Shown: piece by piece, positions 55,714-64,000 of the stretch | How the letters are laid out: the number at the start of each line of letters is the position of its first letter | Position numbering within the stretch: the first letter of the stretch is position 1 | Assembly (NCBI GenBank): GCA_002839825.1 | Contig: PGYU01000005.1 | Coordinates: 62,001 to 126,000, forward strand | Origin: Ignavibacteriae bacterium HGW-Ignavibacteriae-1 | Lineage (GTDB): Bacteria; Bacteroidota; Ignavibacteria; Kapaibacteriales; UBA2268 | Direction of reading: 5' to 3' | Length of the DNA stretch: 64,000 bases | Notes under the pieces: model-generated | What the model was told of the DNA's origin: nothing | The model's input: only the letters and a program-made list of their open reading frames with translations | The model's database searches: none | Program-made: the position numbers and the translations under genes

Positions 55714-58011
55714 TTAATTTTTAAAATACTTTTGTATTAATTCAAGTAAAACAGCTTTGTTTATTGGTTTGGCGATATAATCGTTGCAGCCCACTGCAAT
55801 TGTCTTTTCTCGATCGCCGGAAAGCCCAAAAGCTGTTTGAGCAATTATGATAACATCTTTGTTGAATTGACGAATTTGACGAGTCGCGTCATATCCGTTC
55901 ATATCCGGCATTTGAATATCCATCAGAATTAAATCAATGTCCGGATTGTTTTGACAAATTTCAACTGCTGCAGAACCGGATTTTGCTCGTAAAATTTCTT
56001 TGCTGATACTTTTGACAGTAATTGAAATTAATTGTCCTGAAGTTTCATCGTCTTCGGCAATTAATATTTTCAGACCCGATAGTTCAGGTTTGTTTGAATT
56101 CTTGACACCGTTTGTCTGTTCAACACTATTTTCGTCCGGATCGGTTTTATAGGGTAAAGTGAAATAAAATGTTGAGCCAATTCCAACTTCACTGTTTACC
56201 CACATGTCTCCACCGAGTAGTTCTACAAATGCTTTAGAAATAGATAATCCCAAACCTGCTCCTTGGCGTGCCATTTTGTCATTTATGTCTGCTTGGATAA
56301 AACGTTCAAAAATCGCTTCCTGCCTATTCTTTGGAATCCCTATACCCGTGTCTTTAATATAAAATTCTAATTCCGAAGTTTCGTTTTTTGTTTTAACGTC
56401 ATAGCCAAATTCAATTGAGCCTTCATCAGTATATTTAATTGCATTTTTGACAAGATTGGTAAGAATTGCATATATTTTTTCACGGTCAGAATTAATTACA
56501 GCATCTTTTCCGGATAATGATTTTTTAGAAGAAAACTTTATATTCTTTTTATCCATCTCTGGTTTGAAGAATGTATAAATATAATCAATTTGTTCGTTAA
56601 TATTCGTTTCCTTGGAATGAAACTCCATTAGTCCCGATTCGATTTTCGAAATATCAACAATATCGTTAATTATATTTAGCATTCGAATCCCACTTTGCTC
56701 CATAAGTTCAAGATATTCATCTCGCTCCTCACCGGTAAGGTTAGCCTCTTTCAATATGCTTGCAAAACCTAAAATACCGTTCATCGGAGTCCGAATTTCA
56801 TGTGACATATTGGCTAAAAATGCAGATTTAAGTCTGTCACTTTGTTCAGCGTGTTCTTTGGATTTAATTAACTCTTGATGACTTTCGTATTTTTCAGTAA
56901 TATCTGAAGCAATGCCAACTCTTTTTAATATCTGTCCCGTATCATCAATTATTGGAAATGTTTTGGCATTTATCCAACGTATTTGATTTGCTGTTCGTAA
57001 TATCCGATATTCATAATTAAACAATCCTAAATCATTGAATTCGCTTGATATAACGATTTCTTCTACATTAGATTTGTCATCCGGGTGAATTCTATCGGTA
57101 AACATCTTAGGGTCTTCATATATATCCTGACATGGAATTCCCCAAATTTTTTCAAATGAAGGACTTATATAAATCATTTCACTTTTAGTTCGTAACCAAA
57201 AAACTTCGTCAATATTTTCAGCAATTTGTCTAAATTTATTTTCAAATTCTTCAGCCTTTTCCTTAGCGAGTATTAACTCAGCTGCTCGTTTTTCCTTTTC
57301 ATCATTTTGAAAAGCAAGTTCTTTGTTTGCAATGATTAACTCAGCTGCACGATTCTCTTTTAATATATTTTGATAAGCAAGTTCTTTGTTTGCAATGATT
57401 AACTCAGCTGCTCGTTTTTCCTTCTCCTCGTTTTGAAAGGCAAGCTCCTTATTGGCAATGATTAGCTCGGCTGCCCTTTTTTCTTTTTCATCATTTTGAA
57501 AAGCAAGTTCTTTGTTAGCAATGACTAATTCAGCTGCACGTTTTTCTTTTAAACCGTTTTGATATGCAAGTTCATTGTTAGCAATGACTAATTCAGCGGC
57601 GCGCTTTTCTTTTTCATCATTTTGAAAAGCAAGTTCTTTGTTAGCAATGATTAGCTCAGCGGCGCGCTTTTCTTTTAATTTATTTTGAAAAGCGAGTTCT
57701 TTGTTAGCAATGATTAGTTCAGCGGCGCGCTTTTCTTTTAATTCATTTTGATAAGCAAGTTCTTTGTTAGCAATGACTAAGATAGCCGCCCTCTTTTCCT
57801 TCTCATCATTTTGAAAAGCGAGTTCTTTGTTAGCAATGATTAGCTCCGCCGCTCTTTTTTCCTTCTCATCATTTTGATAAGCAAGCTCTTTGTTAGCAAT
57901 AATAAATTCTGCTTCTTCCTTTGCTATTAAGGATTTCAAAGTATTATTCTCTTGAATAAATGCTTGTAGCTCTTTTAGGAGCTCTTCTTTGGTCATGTCC
58001 TGAGTGTTCAT
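55714..58011 (-). CDS. cytoplasmic hybrid histidine kinase with ten-repeat coiled coil, PAS, HisKA, HATPase and REC
   Basis: 765 residues, no signal peptide or membrane helix. Residues 34-243 are ten consecutive 21-residue repeats (AELIIANKELAFQNDEKEKR and variants), exactly three heptads each, forming a long parallel coiled coil. A PAS domain (about 261-375) follows. HisKA has phosphoacceptor H404 in NMSHEIRTPMNG, the HATPase has the N, G1 and G2 boxes (NLVKNAIKYTD, DTGIGIP, GAGLGLSI), and the receiver domain has D698 in LMDIQMP. Phosphate likely flows from H404 to D698; an output partner is not encoded nearby. The sensed signal is unknown, presumably through PAS. Confidence 0.93.
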   Translation of the reverse strand: MNTQDMTKEELLKELQAFIQENNTLKSLIAKEEAEFIIANKELAYQNDEKEKRAAELIIANKELAFQNDEKEKRAAILVIANKELAYQNELKEKRAAELIIANKELAFQNKLKEKRAAELIIANKELAFQNDEKEKRAAELVIANNELAYQNGLKEKRAAELVIANKELAFQNDEKEKRAAELIIANKELAFQNEEKEKRAAELIIANKELAYQNILKENRAAELIIANKELAFQNDEKEKRAAELILAKEKAEEFENKFRQIAENIDEVFWLRTKSEMIYISPSFEKIWGIPCQDIYEDPKMFTDRIHPDDKSNVEEIVISSEFNDLGLFNYEYRILRTANQIRWINAKTFPIIDDTGQILKRVGIASDITEKYESHQELIKSKEHAEQSDRLKSAFLANMSHEIRTPMNGILGFASILKEANLTGEERDEYLELMEQSGIRMLNIINDIVDISKIESGLMEFHSKETNINEQIDYIYTFFKPEMDKKNIKFSSKKSLSGKDAVINSDREKIYAILTNLVKNAIKYTDEGSIEFGYDVKTKNETSELEFYIKDTGIGIPKNRQEAIFERFIQADINDKMARQGAGLGLSISKAFVELLGGDMWVNSEVGIGSTFYFTLPYKTDPDENSVEQTNGVKNSNKPELSGLKILIAEDDETSGQLISITVKSISKEILRAKSGSAAVEICQNNPDIDLILMDIQMPDMNGYDATRQIRQFNKDVIIIAQTAFGLSGDREKTIAVGCNDYIAKPINKAVLLELIQKYFKN
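57283..57912 (-). repeat. 63-bp in-frame tandem repeat, ten copies (coiled-coil region of the kinase)
   Basis: Ten 63-bp units encoding the 21-residue motif. Units have diverged at synonymous and non-synonymous sites (positions 3 and 12-17 of the motif vary most), so it is an old array, but long near-identical stretches remain that could recombine in frame. Confidence 0.9.
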
Positions 58012-58342
58012 ATCAAATTTGTTTTATATGATGAACTGTCTAATACTTTGGACTTTTTGAATTTTCCAAATGGTTTATCTACATCTATTCGATTAACTTA
58101 TTACAAAGATAAGCAACTTTGTTGATTTTCCAACCAAAAATTCCAACAAAATTATTACAGAGTGGGGGATGATTGTCAGGGCTGTGAATGTTGCATCATT
58201 GCTTCAAATCGCTATCAAATCTGTGTGGATTATATCGAGTTGATAATATGGTGCTTTTTGTCGCATATCTTATTTATATGTACCAAAAATACAAAATATG
58301 GTACAAATAGCAAAAAAAAAAATCGTAGACTATCATGTTTTC
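58012..58342. other. 331-bp intergenic stretch without a recognised gene
   Basis: It should hold the promoter of the kinase gene. A 69-codon plus-strand frame (58162-58371) is present but has no ribosome site, has unnatural composition and runs into the outer-membrane protein gene, so it is not called. A weak inverted pair TGTACCA / TGGTACA near 58279-58305 is followed by an 11-base A run. Confidence 0.5.
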
Positions 58343-59161
58343 TCAAAACCTATACTTTACACCTACACTAAATCCAAAACTATCATATGGAAATGACATC
58401 CATATGACTTCTCGAGCCTTATTTGGGTCAGGACTTGGGTCTTCATAGTATAAAAAGTTATTTGTTAATCTCAAGTTTTTATCTCTATAAGTTAAGTTAG
58501 GCAAAATATTACTTCCATTTACATAGTATTGTGTGATTTCTCCATTAGCGGGTAAATAACTCATACTAAGCGAATTAGCTTGAATGAAAAATGATAGATT
58601 CTCTTGAAATTTAATTTCCATTCCAAAGGCTCCGGTAATACCGGTGGGTGTGCCACCGGATGTTTCCAAAGTATTTCTATTGACGGATGATTTATGAGTG
58701 AATTCCATATTACCTATTCCAAATGCTACTCCCAATTTTAAGAAAGGGATGAATAATTTATCTCCTGCGGAAAGAACAAGCGATGGGTTGATTATAAACA
58801 TTTGACCGGAACTTACTACTTCAAATTTATTCGTTTCGCTATATTGTTTTTTGGTTAAGAATGATTTTTCAGGTAGATAAGAAAGTCCAATTTCAACAGC
58901 AAAATATTCGACAATATTGTAGCCAAAGTCCATTCCAAAGTTAAAACCCTCGCCAAAGGAAAATTCCTCAGTTCTCAAATGAGAGCCGCCATTATTTTCA
59001 TAACTGCTCAGAAACATTGTGGTATTATTGTCAACACCGCTTAAGCTAAAGCCATAACCTGCTTTTAATGAGGTGTAAAATGACTGAGAGGATGCCACAA
59101 TTGGCATAGCAAGCAACAATACAACAGATAAAATCCAAAATTTTAATAAGGATGATTTCAT
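58343..59161 (-). CDS. outer-membrane beta-barrel protein (OMP_b-brl type)
   Basis: 272 residues. Signal peptide MKSSLLKFWILSVVLLLAMPIVASSQS. The mature chain has alternating amphipathic strands with Gly/aromatic turns (FYTSLKAGYGFSLSG, GFNFGMDFGYNIVEYFAVEIGLSYLP, FLKLGVAFGIGNMEF) and ends with VGVKYRF; the terminal Phe is the usual Bam-dependent barrel signature. About eight strands expected. Function unknown. Confidence 0.82.
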   Translation of the reverse strand: MKSSLLKFWILSVVLLLAMPIVASSQSFYTSLKAGYGFSLSGVDNNTTMFLSSYENNGGSHLRTEEFSFGEGFNFGMDFGYNIVEYFAVEIGLSYLPEKSFLTKKQYSETNKFEVVSSGQMFIINPSLVLSAGDKLFIPFLKLGVAFGIGNMEFTHKSSVNRNTLETSGGTPTGITGAFGMEIKFQENLSFFIQANSLSMSYLPANGEITQYYVNGSNILPNLTYRDKNLRLTNNFLYYEDPSPDPNKAREVIWMSFPYDSFGFSVGVKYRF

Positions 59162-59230
59162 TTCAAGTTCAGTATGTCAATTAAAAAAGCAAATATATGA
59201 AAATTTTGATAATGCAACAAAAAATTGTTA

Positions 59231-59264
59231 TGTCCTGTTAGTTCTTTCAAAGACAGGACTGGAG
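59231..59264. repeat. degenerate copy of the GTC...GAC palindromic repeat
   Basis: GTCCTGT at 59232 and ACAGGAC at 59253-59259 form a stem, and CAAAGACAGGAC equals 12 bases at the right end of the element at 36062-36084. It lies in the 167-bp gap between the serine hydrolase stop (59329) and the outer-membrane protein start (59161). Confidence 0.5.
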
Positions 59265-59328
59265 TTAATAAATTCAAGTGATATTAATAACTAACAACTT
59301 AAAGGTAGGATTTGTTAGAAATAGTTTC

Positions 59329-60318
59329 TCATTCCACAATATTAAAAATATGTTCTAAAAAAACCGGTCCCATCCAACTCATATTTCGACTTGCCTGTGA
59401 CAAATCGCAAGACTGTCGTCTAACAAACACCAAATCCAACTCAGGAAATACAATAATCATTTGTCCTATATCACCTGTTGCAGCATAATTCCAGTATTTT
59501 GAATTTTTGTCTATCCACCACAAATAACCGTAATATGGAACTTTTGAATTTGGGGTAGTTGATTCTTTTATCCATTTTTGAGATACTATACGCTCTCGAT
59601 TAAAACTGCCATTCTCGAGCATAAGTAATCCAATTTTATGGGCATTTTGCACGGTAGTGGTACAGCCTCCAAAAACTACAATATTTCCAGCCGAATCCTT
59701 TGAAAAACTTGTCGAATCAATGTTCAGTGGCTGTAGCAGATATTTTTTAAATGCTATATCTGCCTTTAGTTCAGTAACTTTTTCAATAAGAATACCCAGT
59801 AGTTGAACAGACTCGTTAGAATATGCAAATCGAATTCCGGGAATTGTATCGGGTTGCAACTTCAATACAAATTGATTCATGTCAGCAGCAGAAAGTACAC
59901 CTTGTGCACCAAGTCGTTTAAATCCTGCGGTCATAGTCAATAAATGCTTGATTGTTATTTCATTATTACATCCAATTTTCCAATCAGGAATATATTGGCA
60001 TGCAAGGTCATCAACGCTTTTAATCAATCCTTTATCAATCAATATTCCTATTAGTAAACCAGTCCATGATTTGAGCATTGATGCCGTGTTCATGTAAGGG
60101 GACATACAATTTGAAAGTTCACCATTTCTTTGTATATTTCCAAAATCCGACCTCATCCAATGGGACAATATGACACCTTTATGGCTTATGAGGATTTCAT
60201 CCGCTTTTGTCGAATCGCAAAAATTTATCAATTTAACTAAATTGTCAGTATTTATTTTCTGTGCAAGTGTTTGTTGCTGAAAGCAAATAAACAAACAAAT
60301 AACAATATATATTTTCAT
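59329..60318 (-). CDS. secreted serine hydrolase of the beta-lactamase / DD-peptidase (class C-like) family
   Basis: About 329 residues from the ATG at 60318 (a GTG at 60327 is also in frame). A signal peptide ends near TLAQ. The SxxK motif is SMLK in NTASMLKSWTG (Ser at about 80, Lys at about 83), the Tyr motif is FAYSNES, and the third box is ATGDIGQMIIVFPELD. Members act as esterases, amidases or penicillin-binding-like enzymes in the periplasm. True beta-lactamase activity cannot be inferred. An upstream (TTTA)n microsatellite lies about 210 bp before its start. Confidence 0.87.
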   Translation of the reverse strand: MKIYIVICLFICFQQQTLAQKINTDNLVKLINFCDSTKADEILISHKGVILSHWMRSDFGNIQRNGELSNCMSPYMNTASMLKSWTGLLIGILIDKGLIKSVDDLACQYIPDWKIGCNNEITIKHLLTMTAGFKRLGAQGVLSAADMNQFVLKLQPDTIPGIRFAYSNESVQLLGILIEKVTELKADIAFKKYLLQPLNIDSTSFSKDSAGNIVVFGGCTTTVQNAHKIGLLMLENGSFNRERIVSQKWIKESTTPNSKVPYYGYLWWIDKNSKYWNYAATGDIGQMIIVFPELDLVFVRRQSCDLSQASRNMSWMGPVFLEHIFNIVE

Positions 60319-60526
60319 AGAGTTCACATTAATATTCCAAAATTACTGTCATCTTTTTTCTACCTCAAAAAAATTCACTTTTACAAACTTACAAAAATGA
60401 TTTGATTAAGCAAGAAGAAGCTTTCCTTCGCCCCGTCATTAGTTGCCAAAAAAAAGTTGATTATTTTGGTTCAGTCTTAATACCAAATACTGTGATTGTA
60501 TTTAGGATTTATAATATTATTATCAT

Positions 60527-60560
<34 letters not shown>

Positions 60561-60619
60561 CTACTTTATTTCTATTATAAATCAACATCATTTGTAACTA
60601 TCTTTGTCTCAAACACATA

Positions 60620-62038
60620 CTATTTTTTAGTTATTTTTCGAATCATTCCTTTGAAAATGAATCCATGTAGTGGAAGTACACTATACCAATACAATCTTCC
60701 AATCAAACCCCAAGGTCTGAATGTAGCCGTTTGTATTAATTTGTTCTCGACGATTCTGAATTCAAGCCAAGCTTCGCCGGGTAATTTCATTTCGGCAAAT
60801 AGCAGTAAGCGTCCCTCAATTTTATTAGCATACAATACTCTCCAAAAATCTAAGGCGTCGCCCACATTTAAGCTATTCGCTGAAGTTCGTCCTCTTCTTA
60901 ACCCTACTCCGCCCGCCATTTTATCAAGAAAGCCTCTAAATTGCCAAAGTCGGTTTGCATAATACCATCCATTTTCGCCTCCAATGCTCCAAATTTTGTT
61001 AATACAAGCATCTCTGTCGGCGAATACTTCTTCTCTTATATCTTTAAAACATCCATAAATTGGTACTTGGATAAACTCGGACACATCAAGGTTGAAACTA
61101 CTGCTTATGAAAGCATCTTTCCAACTTGAAACCACTTCGTTATTTTCTATTTTACTAAATGCTTTTTCCAAAGATGATTGGTAACTCATTGGTTCAATTT
61201 CTAATATTTTGTTTATATCATCATTTCGACATATAACTTCAACTTTCATACTACTAACTAATGCAATTGCAAGTTTGTAGGATATTGATGTAACAAAATA
61301 TAACCAGTATGAAGAAAGCTTTGGGGTCATAACAGGTACAATAAATATATGGCGTTTAAGATTTCTAATATCAGCAAATTTTAAAAGCATATCTTTGTAT
61401 GACAAAATATCGGGACCACCTATATCAAAATTTTGATTGAAGGTTGATGAGTTAAAGATGGTTTTTGAAAGAATTTTAATCACATCTGATATTGCTATTG
61501 GCTGACATCTGGTATTTAGCCATTTCGGAGTAATCATAATAGGAAGCTTTTCCACCAAATCCCGCATTATCTCAAATGATGCACTTCCTGAACCAATGAT
61601 AATTCCGGCCCTTAAGGTAGTTAAATTATAAGCACCTTTGCTAAGTTCGGTTTCGACGTTTTTCCTAGATGCTAAATGTTTAGACAAGGCTGATTCATTC
61701 ACTATTCCACTTAAATATACAACATGTTGCACATTAGTGTTAGAAATTGCAATTCTGAAATTTTCTGCCGATTGTTGTTCTTGTTGATGATAGTCAGAGG
61801 ATGATGACATTGAATGCACTAAATAAAATGCTCCATCAATATCTTGCGGAATACGCTCCAGCGTTACTTTGTCCAGCAAATCAATCTGGATGATTTCAAT
61901 TTTTGATTTTAGCGATTCAGGTGGTGTAAATCTTTTGATGTCCCGAACACAACATATCACCTCATGACCATTTTCGACCAAAATGGGAAGAAGTCGTTTT
62001 CCAATGTATCCTGAAGCTCCTGTTAGTAGTATTTTCAT
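60620..62038 (-). CDS. SDR-family NAD(P)-binding protein with C-terminal DUF2867 domain
   Basis: 472 residues. The N-terminal Rossmann domain has the atypical-SDR glycine motif TGASGYIGKRLLP and VVYLSGIVNE, plus DIGGPDILSYKDML. The C-terminal ~150 residues (about 320-472; WQFRGFLDKMAGGVGLRRGR, LPGEAWLEF, RPWGLIGRLYWYSVLPLHG) are a DUF2867 domain, related in fold to START-like proteins. This fusion is widespread in bacteria and of unknown function; a lipid- or quinone-related role is often supposed. The DUF2200 gene lies 46 bp upstream. Confidence 0.88.
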   Translation of the reverse strand: MKILLTGASGYIGKRLLPILVENGHEVICCVRDIKRFTPPESLKSKIEIIQIDLLDKVTLERIPQDIDGAFYLVHSMSSSSDYHQQEQQSAENFRIAISNTNVQHVVYLSGIVNESALSKHLASRKNVETELSKGAYNLTTLRAGIIIGSGSASFEIMRDLVEKLPIMITPKWLNTRCQPIAISDVIKILSKTIFNSSTFNQNFDIGGPDILSYKDMLLKFADIRNLKRHIFIVPVMTPKLSSYWLYFVTSISYKLAIALVSSMKVEVICRNDDINKILEIEPMSYQSSLEKAFSKIENNEVVSSWKDAFISSSFNLDVSEFIQVPIYGCFKDIREEVFADRDACINKIWSIGGENGWYYANRLWQFRGFLDKMAGGVGLRRGRTSANSLNVGDALDFWRVLYANKIEGRLLLFAEMKLPGEAWLEFRIVENKLIQTATFRPWGLIGRLYWYSVLPLHGFIFKGMIRKITKK

Positions 62039-62084
62039 TTTTCTATATTTAATAACGTTAAGTGTATTTGAGCAGTATCGGATT

Positions 62085-62450
62085 TTATCCCACTCTTAAT
62101 ATTTTTTCCATCTTCCTGCCTTTCGCCAATTCGTCCACCAACTTATCTAAATATCTGACTTGTTGAGTAAGCGGATTGTCGATCTCCTCTATACGGTAAC
62201 CACATATTACTCCGGTAATTAGGTGTGCATTTGGATTCAAAGTAGCATGTTGGAAGAAGGTTTCAAATGAGACCTTTTTATCAATTAAATCTTGCAACTT
62301 GTTATAATCGAAACCTGTTAGCCATTCGATTACTTGGTGCAATTCATCTTTCGTTCTACCTTTGCTCTCCACTTTTGTGACATAGTGCGGATATACGGAA
62401 GCAAATGTCATTTTTGCCATACGCTCATTATGTTCGGGTGTTATATTCAT
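62085..62450 (-). CDS. DUF2200 family protein
   Basis: 121 residues matching the DUF2200 pattern throughout: ERMAKMTFASVYPHYVTKVE, KGRTKDELHQVIEWLTGFD, FFQHATLNPNAHLITGVICG and a Lys/Arg-rich C-terminus (LAKGRKMEKILRVG). Small soluble protein with no known catalytic residues. It lies between the T9SS protease gene and the SDR gene on the same strand. Confidence 0.88.
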   Translation of the reverse strand: MNITPEHNERMAKMTFASVYPHYVTKVESKGRTKDELHQVIEWLTGFDYNKLQDLIDKKVSFETFFQHATLNPNAHLITGVICGYRIEEIDNPLTQQVRYLDKLVDELAKGRKMEKILRVG

Positions 62451-62516
62451 GTTTATTTCAATTTTAATTTATGATAACTATTTAACTGTTATAGTCACAC
62501 TGATTTTTTTTGGATT

Positions 62517-63734
62517 TTACTCACTTTTAATTATCGTCTTAACAATTCTATCCTTGCCGGAATAAGCAATCATTAAGTAAAATCCTTGCGGAAGATTTGA
62601 TAAGTCTAAACTTACCCTATTTGAAGGATAATTATGTTCAATAATTTTTCTTCCATTAATTTCAAATAATTCAATTCTGTGTATTATTTGTTCGTCTCGA
62701 CCAACGATATTCAAAAAGTCAATAGTTGGGTTTGGAAAAACAGGAATGCCAAGTTCTTCAAAGTCGTTAGAAACACTCATTCCCAGGTCATTGATAATAA
62801 TAGATTTGAATGCAAAATACTTCCAGTTTGTTAATCTAAGGTGTCGAAGATTATTTGTATAGGAAAGGACTCCATATGTTGTATAGATTTCATTATTCTT
62901 TACTTTAATAATTGAACTTCCACTCTCGCCCGGGATGCCATTCGTTTTAGAAATACGCAAGTGATGTTCTTCAGCAATATCTACAATTCCATAATTATAG
63001 TAAAGAGTATCGCCATTATAAACAGTTGAGTCAATTGCTAAAACTGTATTAGCCGGATAAGAAAATTTATAAAAAATCCCATCCATCAATGAATTATCAT
63101 CAGAGTCAAATCCTATGCTTACCCAACCCGTTTCTTCACCGACGGGTATCTCAAGTTCCAATACCGCAATATCAGTATCGAATAAATTCCAATTCTCGAA
63201 GATAAAAACCTTTTTCACCCAGGTGCAATCAAAATTTTGATTTGGCGAGCCATAATCGAAAACCGGACAGACAAAAAATGAGTCGTGTGATAAAATGTTT
63301 TTGTTGTTTACCGCAACACAATGGGCTGCTGTCAAGACGTGTTTTTTGCTAATCATTATCCCTGAGCATAAGTTCTTCAAAGAGTCATTTTGAAATTTAA
63401 AGAGTTTAGCGCTCGTTCTAATTGGAAAGCTATTTATATCAAAATCTATAGATGCATGTCTTTTTTGTGAGAAATTAGAATTCGGAAAAACATTTTCAGT
63501 TGGCGGTGTGCTGCTAAGATTGCAGTAGTTGCTATCGAAATTTCCAAAATTGAAAGTTGTTCGTTCATTCTGTAGCTCAACATCGAATTCGGGTATTTCT
63601 AAAGTGTCAACTACTCCGGTCATCAAATCAAAAGAGAGTATTCGCCGCTCTTGTGAATAGGATACTGAAGAAACAATGAACACAATGATAAATATAAATA
63701 ATTTCATTAACTTACCAAACATTTTTTTTACCAT
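62517..63734 (-). CDS. secreted trypsin-like serine protease with T9SS sorting domain
   Basis: 405 residues. Signal peptide to about residue 27 (VSYSQ). The chymotrypsin-fold catalytic triad is visible: His138 in LTAAHCV, Asp188 in FDTDIAVLELE, and Ser271 in GIPGESGSS. The GESGSS form and a disulphide-poor core resemble the V8/glutamyl endopeptidase branch more than trypsin itself. The T9SS type A sorting domain (about 325-405) has VFPNPTIDFLNI ... IVKTIIKSE. Predicted extracellular or surface protease. Confidence 0.92.
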   Translation of the reverse strand: MVKKMFGKLMKLFIFIIVFIVSSVSYSQERRILSFDLMTGVVDTLEIPEFDVELQNERTTFNFGNFDSNYCNLSSTPPTENVFPNSNFSQKRHASIDFDINSFPIRTSAKLFKFQNDSLKNLCSGIMISKKHVLTAAHCVAVNNKNILSHDSFFVCPVFDYGSPNQNFDCTWVKKVFIFENWNLFDTDIAVLELEIPVGEETGWVSIGFDSDDNSLMDGIFYKFSYPANTVLAIDSTVYNGDTLYYNYGIVDIAEEHHLRISKTNGIPGESGSSIIKVKNNEIYTTYGVLSYTNNLRHLRLTNWKYFAFKSIIINDLGMSVSNDFEELGIPVFPNPTIDFLNIVGRDEQIIHRIELFEINGRKIIEHNYPSNRVSLDLSNLPQGFYLMIAYSGKDRIVKTIIKSE

Positions 63735-63857
63735 AATAAAAATCTCTACAATAACAAACTTACAAAAAATATTAGTCAGTACAAAACAGTACTAGATTCT
63801 AAAGAGTATTTATATTTATAATCGTCCCATTCTATATTACAAATCAAAATTGCCTTA

Positions 63858-64000
63858 CTACAAAAGCTCTTTTACCATTTTATAGTTTACTATTTCAACG
63901 CCTCGAATTATATTTGTCTGTTTTTGAAGAGTCCTAAATCCTTTCTTCTCAAAAAATGCTTTTGCTGTTATGCTAACGTCTGATGTCAGAACTTTAGACT
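63858..64000 (-). CDS. GNAT family N-acetyltransferase, 5' part outside the window
   Basis: The last 47 codons of a minus-strand gene are present, ending at a TAG at 63860-63858. The translated end (FFEKKGFRTLQKQTNIIRG, VNYKMVKELL) is the final helix and strand of a GNAT fold (AxxFFEKxGF...). The acetyl-CoA-binding part lies beyond the right edge, so substrate and start are unknown. It reads in the same direction as the T9SS protease gene. Confidence 0.75.
   Translation of the reverse strand, partial: SKVLTSDVSITAKAFFEKKGFRTLQKQTNIIRGVEIVNYKMVKELL

Noticed and set aside
57283-57912. Regular 63-bp repeats as a CRISPR array
   Set aside because: There are no unique spacers; the units are contiguous, in frame, and encode a heptad coiled coil.
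58162-58371. Plus-strand 69-codon open frame in the 331-bp gap
   Set aside because: No ribosome site, Cys/Trp-rich random-looking product, and it runs into the real outer-membrane protein gene.
59329-60318. Antibiotic-resistance beta-lactamase
   Set aside because: The SMLK and YSN motifs only place it in the broad serine hydrolase family; no feature specific to class C beta-lactamases was seen.

Overview
The window looks like a chromosomal segment of an AT-rich member of the Bacteroidota / Chlorobiota / Ignavibacteriota / Kapabacteria (FCB) group. Reasons: at least four secreted proteins end in type IX secretion (Por/T9SS) C-terminal sorting domains (genes ending near 14084, 20453, 33049 and 62517). 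There is a Bacteroidota-type SecA without the usual zinc-binding tail, a PD40/OmpA envelope protein, KamA-like radical SAM paralogues, and some TAnnTTTG-like promoter sequences. The genus cannot be fixed from sequence reading alone. Most of the window is ordinary housekeeping and envelope genes. The accessory signal is concentrated at 14.2-18.8 kb, 26.4-30.9 kb, 32.4-36.8 kb and 55.7-58.0 kb.

Layout. 1-8 kb: a PD40/OmpA protein cut by the left edge, agmatinase, secA overlapping queA, and an M16 peptidase. 8-15.4 kb: an EF-G-like GTPase, a large Ig-repeat T9SS cargo, and an exosortase/membrane-partner pair. 15.4-18.8 kb: a three-gene quinone/multiheme cytochrome module (13-haem cytochrome, NrfD/HybB-type membrane protein, HybA-type ferredoxin). 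19-25 kb: a TPR protein, a T9SS endonuclease I, an M29-like aminopeptidase and an MFS transporter. 25-32.4 kb: PepD, a PqqD-like protein, two divergent KamA-family radical SAM proteins, and a cDPG-synthetase-like P-loop protein. 32.5-36.8 kb: a small lipoprotein coupled to a C10 cysteine protease, then a palindrome-rich region and a hicBA toxin-antitoxin pair between two ~103-bp direct repeats. 36.8-42.2 kb: tRNA-Arg, rpsT, mgtE, an acyl-CoA synthetase, and histidine ammonia-lyase with an Ala-Cys-Gly MIO triad. 42.4-46 kb: two coupled secreted repeat proteins and a pirin. 46-48.7 kb: hom and metB behind a SAM-I riboswitch. 48.7-55.6 kb: aldehyde dehydrogenase, GH57 glycosidase, RecX, a LVIVD lipoprotein, and a methyltransferase. 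55.7-64 kb: a hybrid histidine kinase with a ten-copy 21-residue coiled coil, an outer-membrane barrel protein, a serine hydrolase, an SDR/DUF2867 protein, a DUF2200 protein, a trypsin-like T9SS protease, and a GNAT cut by the right edge.

How parts work together. Cystathionine synthase and homoserine dehydrogenase form a methionine-branch operon under SAM feedback. The ferredoxin, NrfD-like protein and 13-haem cytochrome probably pass electrons between menaquinol and periplasmic cytochromes. Several exported proteins are degradative (C10 protease, trypsin-like protease, endonuclease I), which fits a particle- or protein-degrading lifestyle. Best leads for new biology: the repeat-bracketed hicBA cassette with its relatives elsewhere in the window; the exosortase pair without a visible substrate; the KamA/PqqD-like/PepD neighbourhood; the C10 protease with a coupled lipoprotein; and the natural ACG-type histidine ammonia-lyase.
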